NCBI GenBank assembly: GCA_037128295.1
Contig: JBAXWR010000008.1
Location: forward strand, 1-63,776
DNA length: 63,776 nucleotides
Source of the DNA: JAAFHB01 sp037128295
GTDB taxonomy: Bacteria > Bacteroidota > Bacteroidia > Bacteroidales > Prolixibacteraceae
Direction of reading: 5' to 3'
Position numbers and translations under genes: made by a program
The notes under the pieces: generated by a model
What the model was told of the DNA's origin: nothing
What the model saw: only the letters and a program-made list of their open reading frames with translations
Databases searched by the model: none
Part shown: one piece after another, positions 16,386-25,133 of the stretch
How the letters are laid out: each line of letters starts with the position of its first letter
How positions within the stretch are numbered: the first letter of the stretch is position 1

Positions 16386-17312
16386 ATGAGAAAATTTGTG
16401 CTTTTGGTTTCATTGGTCTTTTTGATCCCAACTCTGAAAATCAGGGCGGCAATCCTAAATGATTCAATTCCTTCGGGGAAAAACTTTGATAAAGCAGCCT
16501 TTCGTCTCTGGTATCCCGATCAAACCAAAACAATCAAAGGTGTCATTGTTCTTGTGCCCGGTTCAAACGGCGATGGCAGGGGATTGGTCAGTGATTTGTT
16601 CTGGCAGGAACTTGCACAAAAACACCATTTTGCATTGTTGGGTTGTTATTTTACAGATCGCATTCATGAAGACATGGAGGTCGAAGATTACGCCAATGCC
16701 CAAGAGGGAAGCGGACTAGCACTTTTGACTGCATTAACCAATTTTGCCATGAAAGCAGGTTTTCCCGAATTGGCGAATGCTCCCCTTGTCTTATGGGGAC
16801 ATTCAGCAGGAGGGGAATTTAACTACGAGTTTGTAAACTGGAAACCTGAAAAGGTGATTGCGTTTGTTGTTAACAAGGGTGGATTTTACTTTACCGCACT
16901 AGGTTCAAAACAAGCCAGAAATGTACCCGGCATTATTTTTACAGGTGAAAAAGACTTACAGTCGCGGAAAGACATCCTGAAGGGGATTTTTTCAATCAAT
17001 AGAAGGGTTGGGGCATTATGGACTTTTGCCGAAGAACCTGGAGCGGGACACGAAATCGGACAAACACAAAAATTGGCCGGTATCTTTTTCAATGAAGTGA
17101 TTCCTCTGCGGATTCCCCAATCGGTTGATTTAAAGGATAATTCAACTGTGCTTCAATTCTTGTCTGTCAATTCAGGTTATGCAGGTAATTGTAAATCCCT
17201 ATCATACAAAGAGATATCAAATGAACAAAAAGATCCTTCCATCTCGTGGCTTCCGACATTGAAATTTGCAATGGCCTGGTTGTCGTTTTTTACATTTGTT
17301 GCAAACTCGTAA
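16386..17312 (+). CDS. Exported alpha/beta hydrolase
   Basis: A 308-residue protein with a signal peptide (residues 1-21, ending near R-A-A). The alpha/beta-hydrolase fold shows V-L-V-P-G-S-N-G-D-G as the oxyanion strand and W-G-H-S-A-G-G as the nucleophile elbow, with S140 the likely catalytic serine. A later G-A-G-H-E holds the probable catalytic histidine. Family members are esterases or peptidases acting outside the cytoplasm; the substrate is unknown. It starts 1 base after the previous stop and is the last gene of the VgrG-PAAR operon. A weak resemblance to the PUL esterase at 43139 is limited to the fold. Confidence 0.78.
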   Translation: MRKFVLLVSLVFLIPTLKIRAAILNDSIPSGKNFDKAAFRLWYPDQTKTIKGVIVLVPGSNGDGRGLVSDLFWQELAQKHHFALLGCYFTDRIHEDMEVEDYANAQEGSGLALLTALTNFAMKAGFPELANAPLVLWGHSAGGEFNYEFVNWKPEKVIAFVVNKGGFYFTALGSKQARNVPGIIFTGEKDLQSRKDILKGIFSINRRVGALWTFAEEPGAGHEIGQTQKLAGIFFNEVIPLRIPQSVDLKDNSTVLQFLSVNSGYAGNCKSLSYKEISNEQKDPSISWLPTLKFAMAWLSFFTFVANS

Positions 17313-17339
17313 ATAACATCAGTAAACCCAATAAGATTC

Positions 17340-18450
17340 CAAAATTGGTTCGCCAAATATGGTAATCAACGTTGTTTATTTTGTGCAGTTTAAGAATTAT
17401 TTCGTACAATTTTTCAAACAGCCTCGAAATTTTCAAGAAACTTATTTGGTTAAATAAGTCGATCACATATTTGTTATAACGCATTGATAGTCTTGATGTT
17501 TCAAAGCTCCCGAAACTCGTCTTTTAAAAATTGCCCAATATTGACCCTTATTTCAGCACCACAGTTGTCTTTTCTGCATATGTTTTTTTGAGTGCCTTTA
17601 CATTCAGTTCTTTCCACACCAGAAATTCGTGCAACCATCTGGTTTCTGAATTTTTATAGGAGATGATTGGTTGGTTGCCTCCTAATTTACAAATACTAAA
17701 AATCCAATCATGGCTTCCTGAAACCTTTCAAAATTAAATTCCTTTTCGGTTCCCAAATAGATCACAAAATCGATCCATTTGTTCTACTCATCGCCACCAA
17801 CAGATGGGTTCCCATTGAAAATCCCGAATGTTACATCTGGGAGCTCTATCATGAATTTTACCTTGGCGGAATCAAAATGTTGGATTGCGCCCCAAAGTTT
17901 CAAAAAACTTTTCATCTCCGTCCGAAAGGGCAATTCCTCTTTTCCGGTCCTTTAATCGCAGACGGTTTTGCTGCTGTGTCGTTACCCTGGGTGGCGCGGT
18001 CCCTTCTCCCCGGGTTACATGATCCCAAAAGCATCTGTGCATTTAATTAGTTTTAGTTTGGGACCATACAACCCGGGGTTAATTATTGGGGTTCCCCTAC
18101 AGGGAAGTGAAAATCGAAGAATTTTGAACGGTTTCCAAAAGGTATCAAGCTTCGGAAATCCAACTTTACTCTTTGCACCAATCAATACACCGTAGGTGTT
18201 ATAGCATTGTAGAACAAATAGATAACCCATCAACCGGCGGCGCAATCAGAAGGTAGTTGGAAGAGTCAAAGATCAATCCGCCGCAAGGTAAAGGCAGGTT
18301 GATGGTCAAAATTATGGGTTGCGCCACCAACTTTTAAGAATTGTCGAAATGGTTTCCATAAAAAAATCCATGTTATTTTGTGCCAGTTTTGTGCCAAATC
18401 CACAAGGCAAATTTAAGGGGAGTCAATATGATCAGGATTATCTACTTTGG
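17340..18450. repeat. Composite repeat, copy 1 (lyase 3' relic plus hairpin-rich element)
   Basis: The left part (about 17340-17547) is shared with copy 2 at 23170. It is followed by a lyase 3' relic (17548-17874), then a hairpin-rich element (about 17880-18450). Conserved parts of that element are a long inverted repeat with CCCCGGGT and ACCCGGGG arms around 18010-18080, CCCCTACAGGG, the small hairpin ACACCGTAGGTGTT at 18187-18200, and GGCGCAATC pairing loosely with CCGCCGC-type sequence near 18290. A short TGGATTGCGCC motif marks its left edge and GGGTTGCGCCACC its right side. No convincing gene is inside; the ATG-started ORFs here are not conserved between copies. Confidence 0.75.
17548..17874 (-). 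pseudogene. Decayed 3' end of a lyase-like gene (relic 1)
   Basis: Read on the minus strand, the end gives L-N-V-K-A-L-K-K-T-Y-A-E-K then T-T-V-V-L-K and stop. This matches the C-terminus of the intact 614-residue protein at 35357-37201 (L-N-V-K-A-L-K-K-P-Y-S-E-K then V-S-L-V-L-K). Nucleotide similarity extends about 320 bases, including a near-exact stretch around TTTTCAAAATTAAATTCCTT. Frameshifts and missing bases follow further up, and the match stops abruptly at a TACCTTG(G)C border shared with relics 2 and 3. Confidence 0.8.
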
Positions 18451-18585
18451 AACGATAACCTCGATTATTTTTTTTGTCTTTTGCTTATATCTTGTCTATT
18501 GTCCCAAAATGAAACTATTTGAATGTGGTCTTGACGTATTTCATAGAAAATCAAATATACTTTCATTGGAATAACCCGGGTACTT

Positions 18586-18831
18586 TTATTTGAAGTCAGT
18601 AAGCCATTTTTTCATCTCAGCCATTAATTGATCATTCTCAATATAATTACCGTTTCTAATATCTTCCCTACCCTTCAGAATTGAATCATTCTGCTCAATA
18701 GATAATTGATAAAGAGACTGTTCAGATGAATCAAATATTGTCTGAAGTGCTTTAAGAAAATTCAAATCATTAGAATCTTTTATTCTCGAAATCAAGCTGT
18801 TTTTTATTTGAGTTGTCATATTCATAATCAT
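18586..18831 (-). CDS. Orphan antitoxin-like protein
   Basis: An 81-residue acidic, helical protein: I-K-N-S-L-I-S-R-I-K, then L-K-A-L-Q-T-I-F and a C-terminal I-E-N-D-Q-L-M-A-E-M-K-K-W-L. This layout is the common Bacteroidota antitoxin type that precedes RelE/ParE toxins; the end resembles that of the antitoxin at 25421 (E-E-L-D-K-K-I-E-E-W). No toxin gene follows: the downstream 18.45-18.58 kb has no ORF and runs into repeat copy 1. Three in-frame ATGs (18831, 18825, 18819) are possible starts. Either it is an orphan or its toxin was lost. Confidence 0.65.
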   Translation of the reverse strand: MIMNMTTQIKNSLISRIKDSNDLNFLKALQTIFDSSEQSLYQLSIEQNDSILKGREDIRNGNYIENDQLMAEMKKWLTDFK

Positions 18832-18937
18832 CTGTTTTTAATTTCTTGAAAACCTACGAAAATACAAATTTCCGGGACAAAAAGAACTGATCGGTGAGTG
18901 CATTTTTCCAAAGGGTGTAAGTGCCTTATAGACTGAG

Positions 18938-18993
18938 GCAATGACAATTTCAAAAGAAAGATCTTCCAAAAATTTTGGATTGCGCTACAAAGT
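18938..18993. repeat. Fragment of the REP-like / structured element
   Basis: GCAATGACAATTTCAAAAG and the following TTTTGGATTGCGCTACAAAG match the right end of the REP-like modules and the left edge of copies 3 and 5 (24411-24470, 26534-26590). The rest of 18832-19140 holds no gene that I can support. Confidence 0.6.
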
Positions 18994-19140
18994 CTAATGA
19001 GATGTAGAAATGATTTCAAGTAAGATTATATCGATACAAACCAACCAGGAAAATAATGGTGGGCCAACCTGCACCGGATTTTTGTGCCTCTTTTTTTCTA
19101 TCATTATTTATTTAATAATCAAGCAGTATATGAGCATATT

Positions 19141-20310
19141 TCACTCTAATACAATGTTTAATAATTCATCTTTCATGTTGTCATACAAAACTTTATAATG
19201 ACCTTCTATAAGCGTTCCAATGTTGACACCTACGAAAATCGTCACGTCCTTTTCGGGGAAATAAAAAAGAATTGCACCAGCTCCAATACCACTTCCTCCA
19301 TGACCATAACCCCAATTGTTATTTTGTGTCCTGTAAGCTAAACCAAGTCCATAAACTGGTTTTCCATTTTTATCATTAACCCAATTGCGCATTAAATCGA
19401 GCGTTTCATTTCTCAACAACTTTCCATGAACTAGTCCATCGAGAAAATATACATAGTCCATTGGAGTTGCTACAATACCATCATCACCAATCATGGAAAT
19501 CACATTATTTACTTGTGTCATAGTTACATTTTCGATTTTGTTGTCACTGCGTCTATTTAAGTAACTATTTACAAGTTCCGGGTAATTTAGATAGCCAGAT
19601 TCGTTTTTGTAAAAAGTGTGTGTCAGCTTTAAAGGTTTAAATATGCAATTTGTCATCATCACACTGTGGTCTTTTCCGGTTATTTCATTTACCATTAATG
19701 CAAGTAATAGATAGTTGGTATTGCAATATGAATATTTGCTGCCGGGTTCAAACTCTGATTTTTTATCATAGGCATAGCTAAGCAACTTTAAGTAAGTAAA
19801 TATTTCATCCTGGTTGCTTAGTAAATTAGCGGAATAAGAATAATCGTAAGCATAATCAAAAATTCCTGATGTATGATTTAAAAGCATCTTTACTGTTATT
19901 TTATCACTATTTGTGATATGATTGGAAATTGAAGTCGGAAGGTAATTTTTTATAGGATTATCCAGATTTATCTTTCCATCTTCATAGAGCATCATCACGA
20001 GTACAGCTGTATATGATTTAACAATACTTTGAGCATATTGCAAATTGCAGATTTCCATTGAGGTTTGGTCCTCTATTTTTGCAAAACCTGAAGCCCCTGC
20101 CCATTCCTGTGTTGTAGTTTTTACTGCCATACTTACCCCGGGTATTCCCTGTTTGGTGTATTTAACAAGGATTTCCTGGAGCTTTTGTGCTTTGCTATAA
20201 TTAAAAGATTGTAATGAGCCACTGCAACTAACTATTGGTTTCGAGAGGTCTAGTTTTTTGCATGAAACAATGAGCATGATCGTTAAGATATAGAGACAAT
20301 ATTTTTGCAT
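19141..20310 (-). CDS. Serine hydrolase of the beta-lactamase (class C / DD-peptidase) family, lipoprotein
   Basis: From the ATG at 20310 the protein has 389 residues, with a lipoprotein signal ending at C17 (M-L-I-V-S-C). The active-site motif S-x-x-K is S95-I-V-K98, the Y-x-N motif is in YSYCNTN, and H-G-G-S-G near residue 350 stands for the third motif. Such proteins hydrolyse D-amino-acid peptides or esters in the periplasm; true antibiotic resistance cannot be inferred. The upstream 12-codon extension (20346) overlaps the previous gene and destroys the signal peptide, so it was not used. It starts 5 bases after the outer-membrane-protein gene stop, so the two are cotranscribed. Confidence 0.85.
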   Translation of the reverse strand: MQKYCLYILTIMLIVSCKKLDLSKPIVSCSGSLQSFNYSKAQKLQEILVKYTKQGIPGVSMAVKTTTQEWAGASGFAKIEDQTSMEICNLQYAQSIVKSYTAVLVMMLYEDGKINLDNPIKNYLPTSISNHITNSDKITVKMLLNHTSGIFDYAYDYSYSANLLSNQDEIFTYLKLLSYAYDKKSEFEPGSKYSYCNTNYLLLALMVNEITGKDHSVMMTNCIFKPLKLTHTFYKNESGYLNYPELVNSYLNRRSDNKIENVTMTQVNNVISMIGDDGIVATPMDYVYFLDGLVHGKLLRNETLDLMRNWVNDKNGKPVYGLGLAYRTQNNNWGYGHGGSGIGAGAILFYFPEKDVTIFVGVNIGTLIEGHYKVLYDNMKDELLNIVLE

Positions 20311-20315
20311 GGTTT

Positions 20316-20924
20316 TTATTTTATGTGATTGAAATTGATTCGACAACCTATGTTAATTGCGGTTGTCGGTAGCACAGGAATAGATTCATTATAAGCTATT
20401 ATTCCTACAATTTCGTATTGAAGAAAAGGGGAAATCTTAATTTTATTAGTCGCAATAGACTGATACCAAATCCCCAGGCCTCCATGAACCTGCACTGCTA
20501 ATTTCCCAAAATTGGTAGCTTTACTCCAATTCCCATTTCCGTCTGGTTCGTATGGTTGTGTGGGAAGAAAGACATCTGCTAATCCTGGACCTAATTTGAT
20601 TTCCATGTGAACGGGCTTAACTATTTTAGGTCGGTATATGAACTCGCTGTTTATATAAAGCCCATCTCCGTTCAATCGATTTCTATAATAACCAATGTTG
20701 AAAGATTGTAGGATATCTCTTTTCTTGTTATACGTCATTTCTGTCCCGATTTTTATTCCGAGATTCCGGGAATTATTTTTTATGTTATGAAATGGTGTAG
20801 CAATAGTTTGGAAGTTTACCGAAGCAATAAAAGGCAGGTTCATTAAAAAACGATCAGTGGCTTCTGACTTCTGACTAAAAGCCTTAAAACTTATAAAAAA
20901 CAATACTATTAATAGTTTTTTCAT
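20316..20924 (-). CDS. Probable small outer-membrane beta-barrel protein
   Basis: A 202-residue protein with a signal peptide (M-K-K-L-L-I-V-L-F-F, cleavage after A-F-S-Q near residue 18). The mature part alternates polar and hydrophobic residues in strands, contains many aromatic residues and ends I-N-I-G-C-R-I-N-F-N-H-I-K, fitting a porin-like barrel of about eight strands. I cannot name the family. It lies between two serine hydrolase genes with gaps of 5 bases on both sides, so the three form one operon. Confidence 0.65.
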   Translation of the reverse strand: MKKLLIVLFFISFKAFSQKSEATDRFLMNLPFIASVNFQTIATPFHNIKNNSRNLGIKIGTEMTYNKKRDILQSFNIGYYRNRLNGDGLYINSEFIYRPKIVKPVHMEIKLGPGLADVFLPTQPYEPDGNGNWSKATNFGKLAVQVHGGLGIWYQSIATNKIKISPFLQYEIVGIIAYNESIPVLPTTAINIGCRINFNHIK

Positions 20925-20929
20925 TTTTG

Positions 20930-22090
20930 TTATTGATGGCTATCTGAATTACTTACTATGTTCAATATCTCATTTACTACTTTACCAGTATCGAATGGAG
21001 CATTTGCCTGTCCGATATTTGCCGAAATAGTAACTTTATCGATTGGATCATAAGCTAACTTCGAGCCATAAAATCCACCATGCCCGTAAAATATTCTGCC
21101 ATTTATTTCCCATCTATAGATTCCCATCCCATAGTGCTGTCCGAATTTTCCGGTTTCAGAAATATCACTCATTTTTGCAAGGGTTGCATCATTTTTAAAA
21201 AGTTTCAGGTCGAAAAGTGCTTTAATAAAGATACCCATTTCTTTTGTCGTGGAAACCAATCCACCACCTCCCCATTCATAGGATGTATTGACGTTTTTAG
21301 TCATGTTTATTCTGTTAAGGAAAGCGTCAATCCGCTTCCCATTACCTTGTTCGGGTTCGTAATATTCAAAATACGTGTTCCCCATATTTAATGGTATTAA
21401 AACCCGTTCACGAATAGCTTGTGGCAAACTTTGTCCTGTGACCTGTTCAATGATAAAACCAAGAATCATATAATTTACATCGGAATAATGATAACCCACA
21501 CCTGGTTTATTAAAAGGCTTTTGATTCATTTTGTATTTAAAAAACAAGTTCATAAACCTTTCAGTAGTGTATTGCCTTTTCATATGAAGCAGAACACTGA
21601 TATTGAACCGTTTGGTTGCGTCTGTAAAAATATCCGAAATTCCAGAGGTGTGGTGCAATAACATTTCTATTGTTATCTCACTGGCATACGACTTCTTATC
21701 TATCAGATGTATTTGATCAAATTTTAAGAAATCCACATTTTTCAGGTAGTTCATTGCTTTATCCTTCGTATTTAGTTTGCCTTCTTCTTCCAATTGAAGA
21801 ATGATGGTTGCCACGAAAGTTTTGGTAATGCTGGCCACGTTGTAATGGTATTCTTCATCAATGGGTTTTTCATTTCTTCCAATGGTTCCAATGCCATGGT
21901 TGTATTCAAAACCTGTTTTTTCATTTCTGACATAGAGTAGAAAATTATGCACAGGTCTTTTCCCATTGTGATTGATGTGTGCTTTCAACAAGCTGTCAAT
22001 CTTTGCTTCTTTGATTTTAAAATCGGATTGTGCGCTACAAAGGATAGGTACAAAAACAATGAGCAGGAGTTTAAAAATGGAACTTGTCAT
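20930..22090 (-). CDS. Exported serine hydrolase of the beta-lactamase family
   Basis: From the ATG at 22090 the protein has 386 residues and a signal peptide (cleavage after C-S-A-Q near residue 21). S87-I-T-K90 is the S-x-x-K motif, Y-H-Y-S-D-V-N supplies the tyrosine motif, and Y-G-H-G-G-F-Y is the third motif. It is a paralogue of the neighbour at 19141, sharing the HHTSGI block. A start at 22147 was rejected because a TAnnTTTG promoter box lies inside that extension. It heads the three-gene operon controlled, I infer, by the LytTR protein upstream. Confidence 0.86.
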   Translation of the reverse strand: MTSSIFKLLLIVFVPILCSAQSDFKIKEAKIDSLLKAHINHNGKRPVHNFLLYVRNEKTGFEYNHGIGTIGRNEKPIDEEYHYNVASITKTFVATIILQLEEEGKLNTKDKAMNYLKNVDFLKFDQIHLIDKKSYASEITIEMLLHHTSGISDIFTDATKRFNISVLLHMKRQYTTERFMNLFFKYKMNQKPFNKPGVGYHYSDVNYMILGFIIEQVTGQSLPQAIRERVLIPLNMGNTYFEYYEPEQGNGKRIDAFLNRINMTKNVNTSYEWGGGGLVSTTKEMGIFIKALFDLKLFKNDATLAKMSDISETGKFGQHYGMGIYRWEINGRIFYGHGGFYGSKLAYDPIDKVTISANIGQANAPFDTGKVVNEILNIVSNSDSHQ

Positions 22091-22116
22091 GGTTGAAAAC
22101 GCATAAAGATTTTCGG

Positions 22117-22124
22117 CAAAGATA
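22117..22124 (-). promoter_or_regulatory. -7 promoter box of the serine hydrolase operon (TATCTTTG)
   Basis: On the minus strand TATCTTTG lies 26 bases before the ATG at 22090. A TTTG occurs 15 bases upstream, shorter than the usual 19-21 spacing, which would suit a promoter that needs an activator. Confidence 0.6.
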
Positions 22125-22170
22125 GTCTCCCGCCGATGACAAAACATTAAATTCCAGGTTATTTGTAGTT

Positions 22171-22234
22171 AAAGTGTATCGGATTTCACTTTAAAGCAAG
22201 GGTAAAGTGTGTCGGATTCGGAGTTGAAGTGTAC
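22171..22234. promoter_or_regulatory. Three phased direct repeats, candidate LytTR operator
   Basis: AAAGTGTATCGGATT (22171-22185), AAAGTGTGTCGGATT (22204-22218) and GAAGTGTAC (22226-22234) are direct repeats spaced 33 and 22 bases apart, which are multiples of about 11. They lie between the LytTR gene and the promoter box of the hydrolase operon. LytTR proteins bind direct repeats of about 9 bases placed two turns apart, so the arrangement fits, although the bases differ from the best-known consensus. Confidence 0.55.
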
Positions 22235-22235
22235 T

Positions 22236-23051
22236 CTAAAGCTGAATCGAATCCTGCTCAAACCATCTTTTAAAATCCGGTGCTTTCAACCTGCTCATCA
22301 AGAGTTCCTTTGGAAGGTTACTTTCGGGAAAAGTCAAAATAAGCAATTTGTTATTTTCTATCCTTCTGAAAGCAGAGATGGAACTTCGGTGAAGAATGAA
22401 CTTCCGGTTAATTCTGAAAAACAAGGATGGAGATAATTTTTGTTCAAGCTTATCCAGTGAAGTGTCAAGAATATAGGATTTAGTTTTGTTGTCAAGAATA
22501 TAGGTAACACCACCCTCAACATAAAATCCGCAAATATCATTAAGGGCAATTTTGATGGTTTTACTGCCTACTTTGACACTGACTCCATCGGCTTTTAATG
22601 TATCCTCAGTTTGGGGTTTCTGTTCAGAATTTTTCCAGATCAAATAATAATACATTCCAATATAAATGCCATTGACCACTAGTATCCAGATAGCATATAT
22701 CCAAATATCAAGTTGATAAAAATTTAGGGGAACTGGTTTATCCTTGGCCAATGCATTTAGTATTTCAGTTGCAAGGATGATAAAAATCAGACCTGACAGA
22801 CAGGTATAAAAAAGTTGTAAGAAAAGACGTTGATAGGTAAGATTGATCAAGGGCGACTTCTTTTCCATTTTTATGATAACGTACCGGACAATCAGCCATG
22901 TCAGGTATCCCTGTAGTGTATCAATAAAAAGCGTAATGAAAAAATAAAGATTCAGGTTTACATTGTTGTAAGTTATGAAATAATTGGCAAGATTGATGAA
23001 TGGTATTAAAACGAGAAAAAGTTTGATGTCTTTATTATGCCAAACAGTCAT
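22236..23051 (-). CDS. Membrane-bound LytTR family transcriptional regulator
   Basis: A 271-residue protein with four hydrophobic segments in residues 10-145 and a C-terminal LytTR DNA-binding domain at about 165-265 (V-x-V-G-S-K-T-I-K-I, I-C-G-F-Y-V-E-G-G-V-T-Y, FFRINRKFILH). That last block is the LytTR signature. There is no receiver domain, so the four-helix membrane part is probably the sensor. It lies 188 bases upstream of the serine hydrolase operon on the same strand, with candidate binding repeats directly after its stop. It is expected to switch on that operon in response to an envelope signal (inference). Confidence 0.87.
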   Translation of the reverse strand: MTVWHNKDIKLFLVLIPFINLANYFITYNNVNLNLYFFITLFIDTLQGYLTWLIVRYVIIKMEKKSPLINLTYQRLFLQLFYTCLSGLIFIILATEILNALAKDKPVPLNFYQLDIWIYAIWILVVNGIYIGMYYYLIWKNSEQKPQTEDTLKADGVSVKVGSKTIKIALNDICGFYVEGGVTYILDNKTKSYILDTSLDKLEQKLSPSLFFRINRKFILHRSSISAFRRIENNKLLILTFPESNLPKELLMSRLKAPDFKRWFEQDSIQL

Positions 23052-23169
23052 TTTTTTTATTCGTTAAGGAAAATATTTAAATTTATTTCAATTGATAGTT
23101 TTAATCTCCTGCTATATAGAACATTTACTTCTCATTTATCTGTACGGTAAAGACACTCAATAACGTTCA

Positions 23170-24165
23170 AATTGGGCAGTTATGTACGGTAATCACCGTC
23201 ATTTATTTTTTTGCAAAATAAGTTTTATTCCTTACAAATTGTCAAACGGCCTCGAAATTTTCAAGAAACTTATTTGGTTAAATGAGCCGAATACATGTTT
23301 GCTATATCGTCCTGATAATCTTGATGTTTCAACGCTCAAAAACTCGACTTTTAAAAATTGCCCCACATTGACCTTTATTTCAACACCAAAGCTGCTTTTC
23401 TGAATATGGTTTTGTTTAGTGCATTTACAGTCAGGTCATTCTATGACAAATTCAGGTAACCTTCCGATTCATTAATTTTTAAAGGAGATTACTGTTTGGT
23501 TGCCACCTTCTTTACGGATACCAATAATCCAATGACGGCTTCCTGAAACCTTTCAAAATTAAATTCTTTTCGGTTCCCAAATAGATCACAAAATCGCTCA
23601 TTTGTTCTTCTCGTAGCCGCCGGTTGATAATGTCCCGTTGTAATCCCAAAATATCACAACCGGAAGTTCGATCCTGATAACGACCTTGCCCGAATCAGAA
23701 TTTTGGATTGCACTGAGGTTATAAATGGCTTTTCATCCCCGTCAGAAGGGAGTTTTCCTCTAATCCGGATATTTGATCGCGGACGGTTTGGCTGCTGATT
23801 CGTTACCCAGTGTGGCGCTGTCCTCTTTACCCAGGGTGACGCGGTCCCAGATGCTCTTGTGCTTTGACAATGTTTAAGTTCGGGACCGCTTGTCCTGGGT
23901 TAGGATAGGCTGCCCTTTCAGGGCGGTAATAGTAGAAGGATTTTGAAACTGTTTCCAAAGGGTATCAAGCTTCGGAAATCAAACTATACTCTTTGCATGA
24001 ATCAATACACCGTAGGTGTTATGGTATTGTAGATGCAATAGATAACCAATAAACCAGCGGCGCAATCTGAAAGTTGTTGGAAGAGTGAAAGATCATTTCG
24101 CCGCAAGTTAAATGCAGTTTAAAGATCGGAATTGTGGATTACGCCACAAGGTTTCAAAAAGTTGC
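23170..24165. repeat. Composite repeat, copy 2
   Basis: The left part (23170-23374) matches 17340-17547, for example the identical text around CTCGAAATTTTCAAGAAACT. A lyase relic follows (23375-23698), then the hairpin-rich element with GTTACCCAG, GGGACCGCTTGTCC, the hairpin GCCCTTTCAGGGC near 23910 and ACACCGTAGGTGTT at 24007-24020. It ends with a GATTACGCCACAAGG edge near 24150. No gene is supported. 23052-23170 also has nothing recognisable. Confidence 0.75.
23375..23698 (-). pseudogene. Decayed 3' end of a lyase-like gene (relic 2)
   Basis: The minus-strand end reads N-D-L-T-V-N-A-L-N-K-T-I-F-R-K then A-A-L-V-L-K and stop, matching the C-terminus of the protein at 35357. The next ~300 bases align with relic 1 and with the intact gene, but contain single-base losses that break the frame. 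The match ends at ACCTTGCCCGAATCAGAA, the same border as in relic 3. Confidence 0.78.
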
Positions 24166-24209
24166 ATGAACACCACAAACAATATAATGGCACTTTCACC
24201 CTCAGGATC

Positions 24210-24420
24210 TGTCATTGCGCGGAGTGCGGAACCGATCACCTTTTGAAATCAGAATAAACTGCACGACGACTTGTTCCGATCCATCGGAAAAGCAATCCCA
24301 AACTAAGAAGCACTGTGCCAAAAACAATGTTCTGGAAGGTGCTTCAAACATGGGATTGCTTCATTAAGCATTTTAAAACTGCTAACCATTTAATATAGAA
24401 TAGCTTAATTCGCAATGACA
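24210..24420. repeat. REP-like nested inverted repeat, module A
   Basis: Outer arms TGTCATTGCG (24210-24219) and CGCAATGACA (24411-24420). Inner arms GCAATCCCA...GAAGCAC (24292-24313) and GTGCTTC...TGGGATTGC (24339-24359). From about 24290 to 24455 it is nearly base-for-base the same as module B at 26414-26580, pointing to a recent duplication. Confidence 0.8.
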
Positions 24421-24452
24421 ATTTCAAAAGTAAGATCTTCCAAAATTTTGGA

Positions 24453-24995
24453 GTGCGCTACAAAGTTTTAAAGAGTTTTATCCTCCCCCGTCCGAATTGA
24501 GCTTTGCACTTTTCCGAACCTTCGATCGCGGACGGTTTTGCTGGTGTGTCATCTCCCCGGGTGGCGCGGTCCAAGGGTCTTTTAAGCTTTGACTTGGCCT
24601 TTGCTCGGGACAGCTTACCCAGGGTTATTCACGGTTTTCCCCATTCAGGGGATTGACCGTATTAGGATTTTGAAAGGTTTCCAAAGGGTATCAAGCTTCG
24701 GAAATCCTACTTTACTCTTTGCACTATTCAATACACCGTAGGTGTTATAGTATTGTAGAACACATAGATAACTCATCAATCAGTAGCGTAATCAGAAGGT
24801 TGTTTGGAGAGTGAACGATCAATGCGCTGCAAAGTAAATGTATGATGATGATCTAGATTGTGGAGTGCGCCGCTAAGTTTAAAGAATTGTAGAAATGGTT
24901 TCCATAAAAAAATTCCATGTTTATTTTATGCCAATTTTTACCATACTAAACAGGAAATTTATAGGGGGATAACATGATCTGGATTATCCGCCATG
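24453..24995. repeat. Hairpin-rich element, copy 3
   Basis: It starts with GGAGTGCGCTACAAAG and carries the conserved landmarks: TCGATCGCGGACGG, CCCCGGGTGGCGCGGTCC, CCCCATTCAGGGG, TCAAGCTTCGGAAATCC, the hairpin ACACCGTAGGTGTT at 24733-24746 and a closing GGAGTGCGCCGCTAAG at about 24865. A shared tail up to 'CATGATCTGGATTATCC' follows. There is no lyase relic at its left side. 24996-25133 holds nothing recognisable. Confidence 0.75.
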
Positions 24996-25133
24996 CCTAC
25001 AAGGTTTTGCGTGTACGCCTTATTTCTTTCTTGTGTTTTGATCATTAAATTCGGGCAATTCGCCGTAAATGTCTAAATCTTAAGTAAATGACTCGTGGCC
25101 AATAGAAAGCCCTATTGATTGTGGCCGCGTAAT

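Noticed and set aside
17290..17484. 64-codon minus-strand ORF at the start of repeat copy 1
   Set aside because: The matching stretch in copy 2 (near 23170-23300) has stop codons, so the frame is not conserved.
17968..18245. ORFs on both strands within the hairpin-rich element
   Set aside because: They arise from the inverted repeats and are not kept open in the other four copies.
22090..22147. Longer start of the exported serine hydrolase at 22147
   Set aside because: The -7 promoter box (22117-22124) lies inside this extension, and the extension would bury the signal peptide.
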